Below, piece after piece: positions 35,061 to 45,133 of a stretch of DNA of 64,000 bases; the stretch's first letter is position 1; each line of letters starts with the position of its first letter. The stretch spans positions 141,385,368-141,449,367 of the forward strand of contig JALGPY010000001.1 in NCBI GenBank assembly GCA_023055425.1, in the 5' to 3' direction. The stretch comes from Linanthus parryae (Eukaryota > Streptophyta > Magnoliopsida > Ericales > Polemoniaceae). The notes under the pieces are model-generated. The model saw only the letters and a list, made by a program, of their open reading frames with translations, was not told the origin of the DNA and searched no databases. The position numbers were made by a program, and so were the translations under genes.

Positions 35061-35922
35061 GTTGCCTTAGTTGGAACGTGCGGGGGCTTGGGAAACCCCG
35101 CAACGTTCTTGCCTTTACTGACCTAGTAAGGGATTTGAAGCCCACTTTGGTGTTCCTGATGGAGACCAAGCTCTATAGCTCAGAAATGGATGGTATCAGA
35201 AACAGGTTACGTATGCAAGACGGTCATTACTGGGATTGTTTAGAATGCAGCGTTGGACTCTCCCTAATGTGGAATGAGAATGTCACGGTCACTGTACGAT
35301 CATCTTCCTTTTACCACATAGATTTCCTTGTTGACCTTGACGAGGGAGGGGACCCCTGGAGACTAACAGGTTTTTACGGCGATCCAGAAAGACAAGAACG
35401 ACATAATTCATGGCAACTCATTCCGAGGTTGAACTCCCAATATAATGGTCCATGGTGTATGCTAGGAGATTTCAACGCGATTGTTAGTGCGGATGAGAAG
35501 GAAGGGGGGCGAGCCATTAGTTTTGGTCAAATCGAAGATATCCGATGTACTATGGGAGAATGTGATTTATCGGACATCGTAGCTACTAGAACTCTTTTCA
35601 CTTGGTGTAATAACCAATATGAAGACATTGTTATCAGAGAAAGGCTTGATCGGGTATTCGCCAACCTAGAATGGCGAACGAAATTTGGTTCGGCTAGGGT
35701 TACCAACCTACCGACCACCACGTCAGATCACTGTCCCGTTGAGTTACGCTTTGATAAAGTTGGGACTGGTAGCACGATAGGCCCCCGACGTTTCCAGTTT
35801 GATCAATACTGGATGCGTCATGAAAGTTTACAAGATGAGATCGCCGATGGATGGGCCGAGGGGGAAGGCAATGTCATGCAAAAATGGGTGCTATGGCAGA
35901 GAAACTGAAGAACTGGAAGACA
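35057..35922 (+). pseudogene. LINE-A ORF2, endonuclease domain
   Basis: Starts MSCLSWNVRGLG, the conserved N terminus of plant L1 ORF2. Apurinic-type endonuclease motifs are visible: ETK (metal binding), GFYGDP, LGDFNAI (catalytic Asp/Asn), RERLDRVFAN and TTTSDHCPV (catalytic Asp-His). It would nick the target for primed reverse transcription. The frame shifts near 35880 in an A-run, after which the true frame continues EKLKNWKTVV to the copia-4 junction at 35927 and resumes FGNV at 47358. Confidence 0.92.
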
Positions 35923-35927
35923 GTGGT

Positions 35928-37435
35928 GTAGATTCAAAGACCCTTGAATGTGCTTTGGTTGGTAATTGTTTTGAGTGATGAAAGAAAAAGACAGAGACAT
36001 AAGCAGCAAAGCATTTCAGTTACTCCAAGGCCTTGAGATACTGACAGAACTTCAAAGCCTTGAGAGTTATTCTATTCTGCTATATGTTCTAACAGTTCTG
36101 TGTTGCAAATGGGATATCTGATTATACAGATCAGGGATTTACTGCATATACTTATAGGTTACACTATTTACATATCTAACACAATTACAGATAATTAGAA
36201 CAGGAAGAATCAAAGTTTTTTGGGTTTAACTTTGAATATCTGTGAAGCAGGTTCAGAGATCCAAGGCCTTGAGATGTGCCTTGAGCTGCTGAGAGTTTTT
36301 ACAGAACTAAGTTGATTCTTTCTTGCAGGTTGTGATTCTTATTATTGTGATTATTTACTTACTTCTAAGGATCTTAAACTTGTTTTTCATAATTTATATG
36401 TATTAGATGTTATACAGGTTACTGTTGTAATCTGTCAACCAGTTTTATCAAAAACTGGATAACCAAACAGTCATAGCACTGTTATCTTTTTGGATTTTGT
36501 TGTTGCTGTGTTTCAATGCTGTTGCAGGGCTGTTAAACATGCAAGAGAAATCTTAAGAAACTCCAACGGATATCCACTTAGAGCTGTTTGAATTTCAGTT
36601 GAAAACAGAAAGAGGATTTGTAGGAACTGAGATCCTAAAATCACTCAATCAGTTGCAGCTGTGGATAAAAGAGACTCGTTTGAATTTTGAAGTGAGAGAG
36701 GCTTGCATAATAATCAGAAAGGTGTGAAAAATTCGTGTGAGATCATACATTCAGACACACAAGGATACAAGCTTCAATCCAGATTCCAGAAGATCAAATC
36801 AATCCAGTTTCCAGAAGAACACATCCAGGCTTCAACAGCTTATCTCTTCTACTGTGTTCTTCACTTGTACTTTAATCTGTGTATCTTTAGATTATCTTAA
36901 ACCTCACTTAACCTAGTGGTTGGTTGTTCAAGTGAACAACAAGAGGTTCTTGTTAGCTCAACAGTTAGTAGCTGGAACTAGATAGGTTTGGAACCACAAG
37001 CTGTATAGGTGTAAGGGAAATCACTTAGGCTTGAAGATCTAGGGTTGTTTCTGTGTGAGTAATAAGAAGTGTTTGCCCAATCCTGGTGGGATTAGATCCC
37101 CCAGGCAGAGATTAGGTCCATTGGGACTGAACTCTGTAAATTGCTTTGTGTTCTTTACTTTACAGTTTGATTATTATCTGCTGCATTCAACTCAAATCAA
37201 ACTAGGGTTCATAAGCTGTTTATAATTTATTATAGTCCAAGGCCTTGAAGCTTTCTATTTTTCCTTTGAAAGTTTCAGACAGTTTACTAAAATCTCAAGG
37301 CCTTGAGATTTGAGTTTCACACAAAGTTATTCTGTTAAACTTTGAGTTTTGCAAAAAAGTTTCCATACTCTATTCAACCCCCCCCCCCTTCTAGAGTAAT
37401 TAGGTCCTGTATTTAGTCTACATTACACACTTTCA
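35928..37435 (+). repeat. copia-4 first (5') LTR (1508 bp)
   Basis: Begins TGTAGATTCAAAGACCC (TGTTGATTC in the second copy) and ends CACACTTTCA before the primer site. Exact palindromes at 36026, 36262, 37238 and 37296. Related to but clearly diverged from the copia-3 LTR. Confidence 0.95.
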
Positions 37436-37437
37436 AT

Positions 37438-37449
37438 TGGTATCAGAGC
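37438..37449 (+). promoter_or_regulatory. copia-4 primer binding site (tRNA-Met)
   Basis: TGGTATCAGAGC two bases inside the 5' LTR; repeated at 46642-46653 after the second LTR. Confidence 0.93.
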
Positions 37450-37485
37450 TTGTGTCACTGTTTTAGATCTAACAATCTGGTGACT

Positions 37486-38880
37486 ATGAGTAATGTAGGA
37501 GATGGTGGATTCTCACAAGGACGGGCAGCCTACAGACCTCCATTGTTCTGTGGTGATAACTTCATGCACTGGAAGGCATTGATGAAGATGTTCATCATAG
37601 ATCAAGACATGGAACTGTGGTCAATAGTTCAGAATGGTCCTCATGAATACTATACTACATTTGATGGAGTCAGATGTATCAAGTCTGAGGAAAATCTTTC
37701 AGTTACTGAACTGGAAAAGGTATCAAAAAATTACAAGGCTATGAATCTGTTATACTATGCTCTTCATGCAGATGAGTTCGACAGAGTGTCAAATTGCAAG
37801 ATTGCCAAAGAAGTATAGGATAAACTGGTGGTGAAATATGAAGGAACTAGCCAGGTTAAGCAGACCAAAATCAACATACTTCTGAGGCAATATGAGTTGT
37901 TCAAGATGAACTCAGATGAGACCATTAAGGAGATGTTCAAAAGATTCACTGATGTGGTGAACAATCTGGAGTCATTGGGAAAGATGTTCTCAAAGGAGGA
38001 GAATGTCAGAAAGATTCTGAGAAGCTTGCCAAAAGCCAAGTGGGAGTCAAAGACAACAGCCATTGAGGAAGCTCAGGATTTAAGTCTTCTTCAGCTAGAT
38101 GATCTACAAGGAAAGATGCTCACTCATGAAATGTCTATCAAATATATGGAAGTTGATTTGAGTGAAAACATCAGGAACCTAGCACTTAAGGCAAAAGACA
38201 GTGAAAAGTCTCAAAGCCTTGAGACTGAAGATGAGCCTGATGATGATGACGCTTTAGCATTGATCTCCAAGGCATTGGCCAGGATTCTCAAGAAGAAAAG
38301 AAACTCTGGTAACAGGGATTACAACAGAGAGAGATCAAGACCTTCAGGAAGCAAGGACTACAAAGGTAAAACTTCATCCCAGTCACATAAAACTAAAGTA
38401 ATGCATTGTTTTGAGTGTGGTGATGCAGATAATTTAGTAAGGGACTGTCCACAAAAGAAGAAGAATATGAACTTTCAGAAGAAAGACAGTGACAACAGAA
38501 GGAAGAAAGCCATGATGGCTTCCTGGAGTGATTCTGATTCATCAAGTAACTCAGACACAGAAGAAGATCAAGCAAACTTATGCTTCATGGCAAAGCATGC
38601 TGAGGAAAATTCATCAGACAGACATATTGAAGATATGGTACAAAATCTGCTTGCTAGTCCTTCTGATGTACTTCCTGAAATTCTCAAAAGTATGTTTCTA
38701 AATGAGGAAAGTTATAGAAATGAGATTTTTTCTTTAAAGATTAAGATTCATGAGCAGGTAAAAGAAAACCTGGACCTAGTTTTTTCAAACAAAACTGTTG
38801 AAGTCTCTAAGACAAAGCTTGAAAAGGACTTCAAGGCCTTGGACAGCAGGTTCATAGCCTTGAAGGAACAGATAAAATAG
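37486..38880 (+). pseudogene. copia-4 gag
   Basis: Starts at ATG 37486 (MSNVGDGGFSQGR). A single TAG at 37816-37818 (for Trp in KEVWDKL) splits it; 37828-38880 is then open for 350 codons. It has the UBN2 domain (TSQVKQTKINILLRQYELFK), a QSLETEDEPDDDD acidic stretch, a CCHC knuckle altered to CFECGDADNLVRDC (His to Asn), a WSDSDSSSNSDTEED tract and a coiled coil ending FKALDSRFIALKEQ. The second knuckle, downstream near 39150, reads CHYCGKIGHVRLTS (last Cys to Ser). Gag assembles particles and binds RNA. Confidence 0.88.
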
Positions 38881-39355
38881 TTTGTTGATCAAAACACTCT
38901 TTTTACTGAAAGATATGTTGATCTAAAGACTCATTCTGAGAATTTAGAGCAACAGATCTGTTCTTTGACTGAGAAACTTCAAGAGTCCAAGAAGGTCCTA
39001 GCTAGTTTTACAGGCTCAGAACATAACTGAATCTCATTCTTGGAGGAAGTCTGAAATCAATGCATAAAAGTGGGATTGGCTATAATCCAAATTTTCCAAA
39101 GAAAGGCCAAACTACTTTTGTCAAATCTGGTAGCACACATTATCCAAAATGTCATTACTGTGGAAAAATTGGTCATGTCAGATTAACTTCTCCCTTCAGA
39201 AGATCAGAACCTCACATTATGAGGAATACTTATCCTTATCAGCTTAAGGGATAGGTTACGCAGATTTGGGATCCAAAAGAAATTAGGCCACCAAACATGG
39301 CTGATTCTGAGTATGACTCAAAGTTCTACACTTGGTCTAACAGCCTGTTGAGGCA
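38881..39355 (+). pseudogene. copia-4 gag C-terminal region
   Basis: Continues gag after a TAG at 38878-38880: THSENLEQQICSLTEKLQES-like coiled coil, then MHKSGIGYNPNFPKKGQ and the damaged second zinc knuckle in the open segment 39060-39254, and a stop near 39252. It joins the protease frame at 39356. Confidence 0.75.
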
Positions 39356-40612
39356 ATGATTTGTTTTTTGCAGGATGTCACCAAGGCCTTGAAAGATCAG
39401 AAATGGATATTAGACAGTGGATGTTCCAGACATATGAGTGCAAAGAAGTCTCTATTCACTGAACTTGCAGAAAAATCTGGAGGAACAATCACACTTGCTG
39501 ACAAAGAAAAATGCAATATCATTGGTATACGTATTATTGGTAATGGTTCTACTAATTCTATATCTGATGTTTATCTAGTAGATGGACTTAAGTATAATCT
39601 GCTTAGTATCTCTCAGTTATGTGATAAAGGTTGTAAGGCTATATTTGACAAAGAGAAACGTGTGGTCCAAGATGAGAAATCTGGTGATTGCATACTCACT
39701 ACTCCTAGATCATATAATCTATATGCTATGAGTACTAACAATGTTACATGTGACAAGCTGAAATGCCTCAAGGCCTTGAAAGAAGATTCAAAGCTTTGGC
39801 ACAGAAATCTTGGGCATATTAGTATACATACCTTCAATAAACTCATCTCAAAGGACTTGGTAAGAGGTTTACCATCACAGAAATTTTCAGGTGATGAGGT
39901 TTGCAAAGCATATGTAGAAGGTAAGCAAACCAGAAGCTCATTCAAGCCAAAGAACTTTGTAAGTACTTCTAGACCCTTAGAATTGTTGCATATGGACTTG
40001 TGTGGTCCTATTAGAGTTCAGACCCCAAAAGGTAAGAGGTATATGCTTGTTATAATTGATGATTATTCTAGATTTATTAGAGACAAAACTGTAGCTTTAT
40101 CTGAATTTTCTAGATTGTGCAAAGAGCTTCAAACTTTGAAATATTTACCAGTTGCATCTATTAGAAGTGATCATGGTAGGGAGTTTGATCAACTTGACTT
40201 TGACTTGTTTTGTGCAAAGCATGGCATTTCGCACAACTTTTCTGCACCTAGAACTCCACAGCAAAATGGAGTAGTTGAAAGGAGAAATAGGACACTTGAG
40301 GATATGTCCAGAACCATGCTTCTTGAAAGTAATTTGCCAAAGTTCTTATGGGCAGAAGCTGTTAACACTGCCAATTATGTGCTGAATAGATGCTTAATTA
40401 GACCTATTTTAAAAAGACCCCCTATGAACTTTTTAAAGGTAGAAAGCCTACTGTTTCTTATTTCAAACCTTTTGGTTGTAACTGTTTTGTGCATAATAAT
40501 GGTAGAGACAATCTTGGTAAGTTTGATGCTAGAAGTGATGAAGGTGTATTTCTTGGATATTCTCAAACTAGCAAAGCTTATAGAGTTTATAATAGAAAAA
40601 CCAAGATTGTAG
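39356..40612 (+). pseudogene. copia-4 protease and integrase
   Basis: A 418-codon open segment. VTKALKDQKWILDSGCSRH carries the protease DSG. Integrase follows: HRNLGHISIHT, then CKAYVEGKQ, where the second zinc Cys has become Tyr. D,D,E residues are in LLHMDLCGPI, IRSDHGREF and QQNGVVERRN. Relative to copia-2 and -3, five residues (TWVMF) are missing after DDYSRF. A frameshift near 40420 (copies of A before CCCCCTATG) puts the rest of the domain in another frame. Confidence 0.88.
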
Positions 40613-41794
40613 AAGAGAACATTCATGTAATCTTTGATGAAAGTATTAAGGATTCTATGAGTGAAAGTTTTGCATATCTAGATTTGAACAAGCATGAACA
40701 AGCATGAATCAGATGATGATGCTGTGAAAGAAGACAAAGGCAAAACTAATGTGCAGAATCAATTAGCAGAATCTCAAGGCCTTGAACCTCCTGCAGAACC
40801 AAAATCTCAAAGCCTTGAGATAGAAGCTGAAACTTTCTATGATGCTCCCTCTACTGTTTCAAGATCTCAAAGCCTTGAAGGAGAATATTCCTGGGTACCA
40901 AGAAAGAAGTGTAAGTACCTTGCAGACCATCCAGCTGATAACATTATATCAGATCCATCAACTGGAACTCAGACAAGAGGACAGTTGAAGAACTTGTGTG
41001 TTTTTTGTGCATTTGTATCTTTGATTGAGCCGAAAAATACCAAGGAAGCACTAGAAGATGCAGAATGGATCATTGTAACGCAGAGTGAGCTGAATGAGTT
41101 TGAAAGAAACAAGGTGGTAAGAAATAAAGCCAGACTGGTAGCTCGAGGATATAATCAGGAAGAAGGTATAGATTATGAGGAGACTTTTTCTCCTGTTGCC
41201 AGGTTAGAATCTATTAGAATACTTCTTGCATTTGCATCTCACAATCACATAAAGCTTTATCAAATGGATGTTAAATGTGCTTTTCTGAATGGATATTTAC
41301 AAGAAGATGTTTTTATAGCACAACCACCTGGTTTTGAAGATGAAAACTTTCCTGATCATGTTTATAAACTAGATAAAGCTCTTTATGAGTTAAAACAAGC
41401 TCCAAGGGCTTGGTATGATCGGCTTTCAAAATTTCTACTTAAAAATAATTTCAAAAGAGGCCTAATTGACAAAACTCTTTTCATTAAACATCATCAAAGT
41501 GATTTGTTAGTAGTTCAGATTTATGTAGATGATATTTTATTTGGTGCTACTAATGATGCTCTTTCAAAAGAGTTTTCTAGTCTGATGTGCAGGGAGTTTG
41601 AGATGAGCTTAATGGCTGAACTAAATTTCTTTTTTGGACTTCATATCTTACAAATGAAGAAAGGAATTTTTGTGCATCAAGGAAAGTGTACCAAGGACTT
41701 ATTGAATAAGTACACTATGTCACAGTCCAAGGTGCTTAAGACCCCTATGAGTTCATCACTCTCTTTAGATAAAGATTCAAATGGAAGAGTGTGA
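40489..41794 (+). pseudogene. copia-4 integrase tail and reverse transcriptase
   Basis: Segment 40489-40707 has FLGYSQTSKAYRVYN; 40694-41794 continues with SQGLEPPAEPKSQSLE and the RT. In the RT, about 31 residues including the WVFRNKLDE segment are missing between FERNKV and VRNKARLVARGY. The catalytic core is otherwise open: ETFSPVARLES, MDVKCAFLNGY, ALYELKQAPRAWYDRL (the usual Gly is Glu), YVDDILFGAT. The frame ends at 41794 by a frameshift before the YRGMIGS motif. Confidence 0.9.
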
Positions 41795-42473
41795 ATCAAA
41801 AGGAATACAGAGGTATGATTGGATCACTGTTGTATTTAACTGCTAGTAGACCTGATATTACGTTCAGTGTCTGCATGTGTGCTAGATTCCAAGCAGATCC
41901 TAAGGAAAGTCATTTAACTGCAGTAAAAAGAATTTTTAGATATTTGAATGGAACCAGAGACTTAGGGCTTTGGTATCCAAGAAAATCTATTTTTTTGTTG
42001 AGTGGCTATTCAGATGAAAATTTTGCAGGATATAAAGTAGACAGGAAAAGTACTTCTGGATGCTGTCAATTTCTTGGATCTTCATTGATAAGTTGGCATT
42101 CCAAAAAGCAAACTCTGTAGCATTATCAATTGCAGAAGCTGGATATATTGCAGCTGGTGCTTGCTGTTCACAAGTGTTATGGATTGCTCAGCAACTTAGA
42201 GATCTTGGCTAGAATTTCAGAAATGTGCCTATTCATTGTGACAACACAAGTGCTATCTCAATCTCTAAGAATCCTGTCCAGCACTCAAGAACCAAGCACA
42301 TAGATGTGAGACATCATTTCCTTAGAGATCATGAAGAAAAAGGTGATGTTGTTTTAAATTTTATTTCTACTTCAATGCAGATTGCTAATATTTTCACTAA
42401 ACCTTTGCCAGATGATAGGTTTTCATCTCTAAGGCTTGAATTGGGGATGTTAAACAAGGATGCATTGGTTTAG
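41795..42473 (+). pseudogene. copia-4 RT C terminus and RNase H
   Basis: Segment 41791-42120 encodes KEYRGMIGSLLYLTASRPDI, FRYLNGTRDLGLWYPRKS and DRKSTSGCCQFLGSSLISWH. After a frameshift and stops near 42118-42212, 42225-42473 encodes CDNTSAISISKNPVQHSRTK, HIDVRHHFLRDH and LRLELGMLNKDALV, ending at TAG. This is the normal end of pol in these elements. Confidence 0.88.
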
Positions 42474-42851
42474 GGGAGTATTAGTACTTGTATGTGATTA
42501 TGTGCTAAAATCTCAAAGCCTTGAGATTATACTTTCTGAAGCCCAAAGCTTTGAAGTTTCTCAAACTGCAAAAAATCTCAAGGCCTTGAGATTGTTCTCC
42601 AGGTCTTGATAATATCTGTTATTTTATTTTTTATTTTTTAAAATGGATCATCAAATATTATATCTTATCTTTTTGGATAACTGTATAATATTTGAATTAC
42701 TCAGAGAATTTTCTAAAATATCCAAAAATATTTTTTCAAGATTCAATTTTGCATGTTGATATAGCAGAGTCCTTTTATGACTCACCCTTTTCAACCTACT
42801 TAAGCTGAAAGTCAGGACTTTTTTTTCTCACTCTTTCTCAATCTTCTACGA

Positions 42852-42906
<55 letters not shown>

Positions 42907-42939
42907 CACATTCCCCTTCTTTAAACCATAAACCCCAAA
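42474..42939 (+). promoter_or_regulatory. Leader of the copia-4 third ORF with a (CT)n tract
   Basis: Between pol and the third ORF lie palindromes (42579, and CAAAGCTTTGA at 42544), an AT-rich stretch, then a pyrimidine-rich leader with a pure CT run (~42856-42902) leading to the ATG. The copia-3 counterpart ends AAAACCCTAATCCCACA and the copia-2 one ACCCTAATG. Such leaders resemble plant mRNA 5' UTRs, so a separate start of transcription is plausible but unproven. Confidence 0.55.
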
Positions 42940-44707
42940 ATGGAGCGCAAATCAGCCAGAATTCAGCAACAGGGAAAGCCTTCTGGCAGATCCAAGAAGA
43001 GGTAAAATTAGAAGGAGAAGATAGTGATTTCTGATTCAGATTCAGAAAACACTTAAAGCTTGAATGAAGACTATCCTCCTGCAAAGAAGTCTTGAACAGA
43101 GAAGGGAGATGAAGGCTCAAGCATTGATCCACAGCAGGTGACACAGACTCAGGGTGGTGATCAACCTAGGTCAGAGAAGAAGAAAGGGGGAGAAAAAAAA
43201 AAGACTGGTGAAGAGGAAAAGGGAAAATCGGCTCAAGAAAGCAAGAAGAAACCATCTGAAGGAGAACAAGAAAAGACCAAACCCTCAGAGAATAAAACTA
43301 GGATTAAGCAAGTTGCAGCTGCAACCAAGAAAGGTTATCAAGGTAAGAATGTACTTCCTACAGACTGGTTTGTTAGTTATGAGGTTAGAACTGTATGGAT
43401 GCAAGGGTATGCTTCATCTAAGGTAGCTTTCTATAGTATGGTTTCTGAAGAATTGTCGGAAAAACTGGATATAGACTGCATGAGAAAGTTAAGAGAAACT
43501 GCTGTTTGGAAGGTGTTAAATCCTAGTTCAAAGGCCTATCCTAGGTTAACTAGGTTGTTTTATCTGAATTTGGTTTCTGAAGGTGATGATATAACTTCAA
43601 AAGTGGCTGGAGTGGATTTGAGGTTAGATCATAGGACTTTTGTCAAGGTGTTGGGCATTCCTAGGAAATATAATGTTGGAGATTACCCTGATAGGAAGGA
43701 GTGTCTGGATAAGGCAAAGGAGTTATTTTTTATTGATGGTGTACCCTCTGGTCCAAAGCAGTTGACACACTCTGTGCTCAACTGTGAAGCCAAAATCCTG
43801 TTTACAATTGTGATGAGAAGTGTAGTTCCTAGGGAGAACTCAAGGGAGTTAGTGACTGATAAGGTTCTGATTTTGATGTATCTGATATCACAAGGGTTTG
43901 AGATAGACTTGCCAACAGTTGTTATGGAGCATATGATTTATTTTGCAACAAGGACTAGAAACCATCCTCTTCCATATGCAAACTTGTTACCTCTTTTCTC
44001 TGAATACTTTGATGTACCTGTGAAAGGAGAGGAAAAGATTACTGGAGGTTTTGGGTTGATTGATGAGACTGCACTTCAGAGGATTGGGGGTTGTTCAGAT
44101 TGGGAAAGGACATTGGAAGTTTTATTCAGATTTGTCTAAGGAGGAACTTGCAGAGAAGGAGTTTGTGAAGCCTAAGGGGACTACATCAGGGAAAGGACAA
44201 ACCAATGAGGATTACTCTTTATTGGTTGAGAAGTTAGAAGATCAGCAGGTTGAGATTGTAGATCTCAGACAAAGGTTATTTGACCAGTCAGCTGAATTCA
44301 ACCAGTTCAATGGCTTGATGAATGTTATGAATGGAAAGCTGGATGTTGTCATCAAGGGTTTGAATTTGGAGAAGATACCTTCTGCTACTAGTCATGGCAC
44401 CAGTGTGGATTCAGATGAAAGGCTGAGAGATTTTCTGAAGAAGAAAAAGAAGCCAATACCAGTGGTGCTTACTTCAAAGGATCTGTATGAACAAACTGAT
44501 GAAGCAGATGCTGGTGAAGACATAAGTGTTGATGCAGCTACAGAGGGGAATTCAGTACAGGTTAAGAAGAAAGTGGATGAAATAATTCAAGAAGTTGTTG
44601 CAGAAGTGGAAGCTGAACAAGAAGGTAATCAGTCTGCTGAAGATGCTGCAAGTGAAGAAGAAGTTGGAGAAGGCTCAGAGAAAGGCCAGACATCAAAGAA
44701 GAAGTGA
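42940..44707 (+). pseudogene. copia-4 third ORF with plant-transposon-protein domain
   Basis: Starts at ATG 42940 (MERKSARIQQQGKPSGRSKK), with stops in the first 200 bases. The segment 43138-44139 is open: a Lys/Glu-rich region, KKGYQGKNVLPTDWFVSYEV, SSKVAFYSMVSEELSEKLD, then a globular ~200-residue domain with LFYLNLVSEGDD, RTFVKVLGIPRK, SVVPRENSRELVTDK and LPYANLLPLFSEYF. This pattern matches what is annotated in many plant retroelements as a putative plant transposon protein domain. A frameshift near 44100 leads to a coiled-coil, acidic C terminus ending at 44707. I see no signal peptide or membrane segment, so an envelope role is not supported. Confidence 0.75.
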
Positions 44708-45122
44708 AGATCAGAGATTGCCAAATCCTTGACCTTCTATTTCTTTCTCTTCTTTCTTTTCTGTTCTCAAAGCCTTGACTTTTTAGCAATAATTTTGTTT
44801 TAGTTTTTTTAGTAACTCTGAGTGATGATCCAACATTTCTTCATCCTTGTTTTATGAAAGTCAAAAAGGGGGAGAAATTATGTGGTTTTGTGTTTTTGCA
44901 GTATTTGAATAATAATAATACTTAGTTGTTTTGTGGTTTAATAATCAGTTGTGTTTATATTACTATGGTTATATGTAAATTTTTGCTGATTATATGTGGT
45001 ATACTGGTTATCTATCTCGCATTATTGTCGTTTGTATTTGCTTCTTGTGGTTATGTGGTTTTCTAATTTTCATAATGAGTGGGAGGAAAATCTATACAAG
45101 ACTGTTGGTTTTGTCTTTCATC
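44708..45122 (+). other. copia-4 3' untranslated region
   Basis: AT-rich and T/G-rich sequence between the third ORF and the polypurine tract; includes AAAAAGGGGGAGAA at ~44863-44876, a second purine tract resembling the true one. Copia-3 has the same (AAAAAGGGGGAGAA near 30428), so multiple polypurine tracts are conserved. Confidence 0.65.
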
Positions 45123-45133
45123 AAGGGGGAGAT
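45123..45133 (+). promoter_or_regulatory. copia-4 polypurine tract
   Basis: AAGGGGGAGAT immediately before the TGTTGATTC start of the second LTR. Confidence 0.92.

Noticed and set aside
42940..44707. Envelope glycoprotein call for the third ORF
   Set aside because: No signal peptide, transmembrane helix or cysteine pattern; the visible domain fits the plant-transposon-protein type instead.
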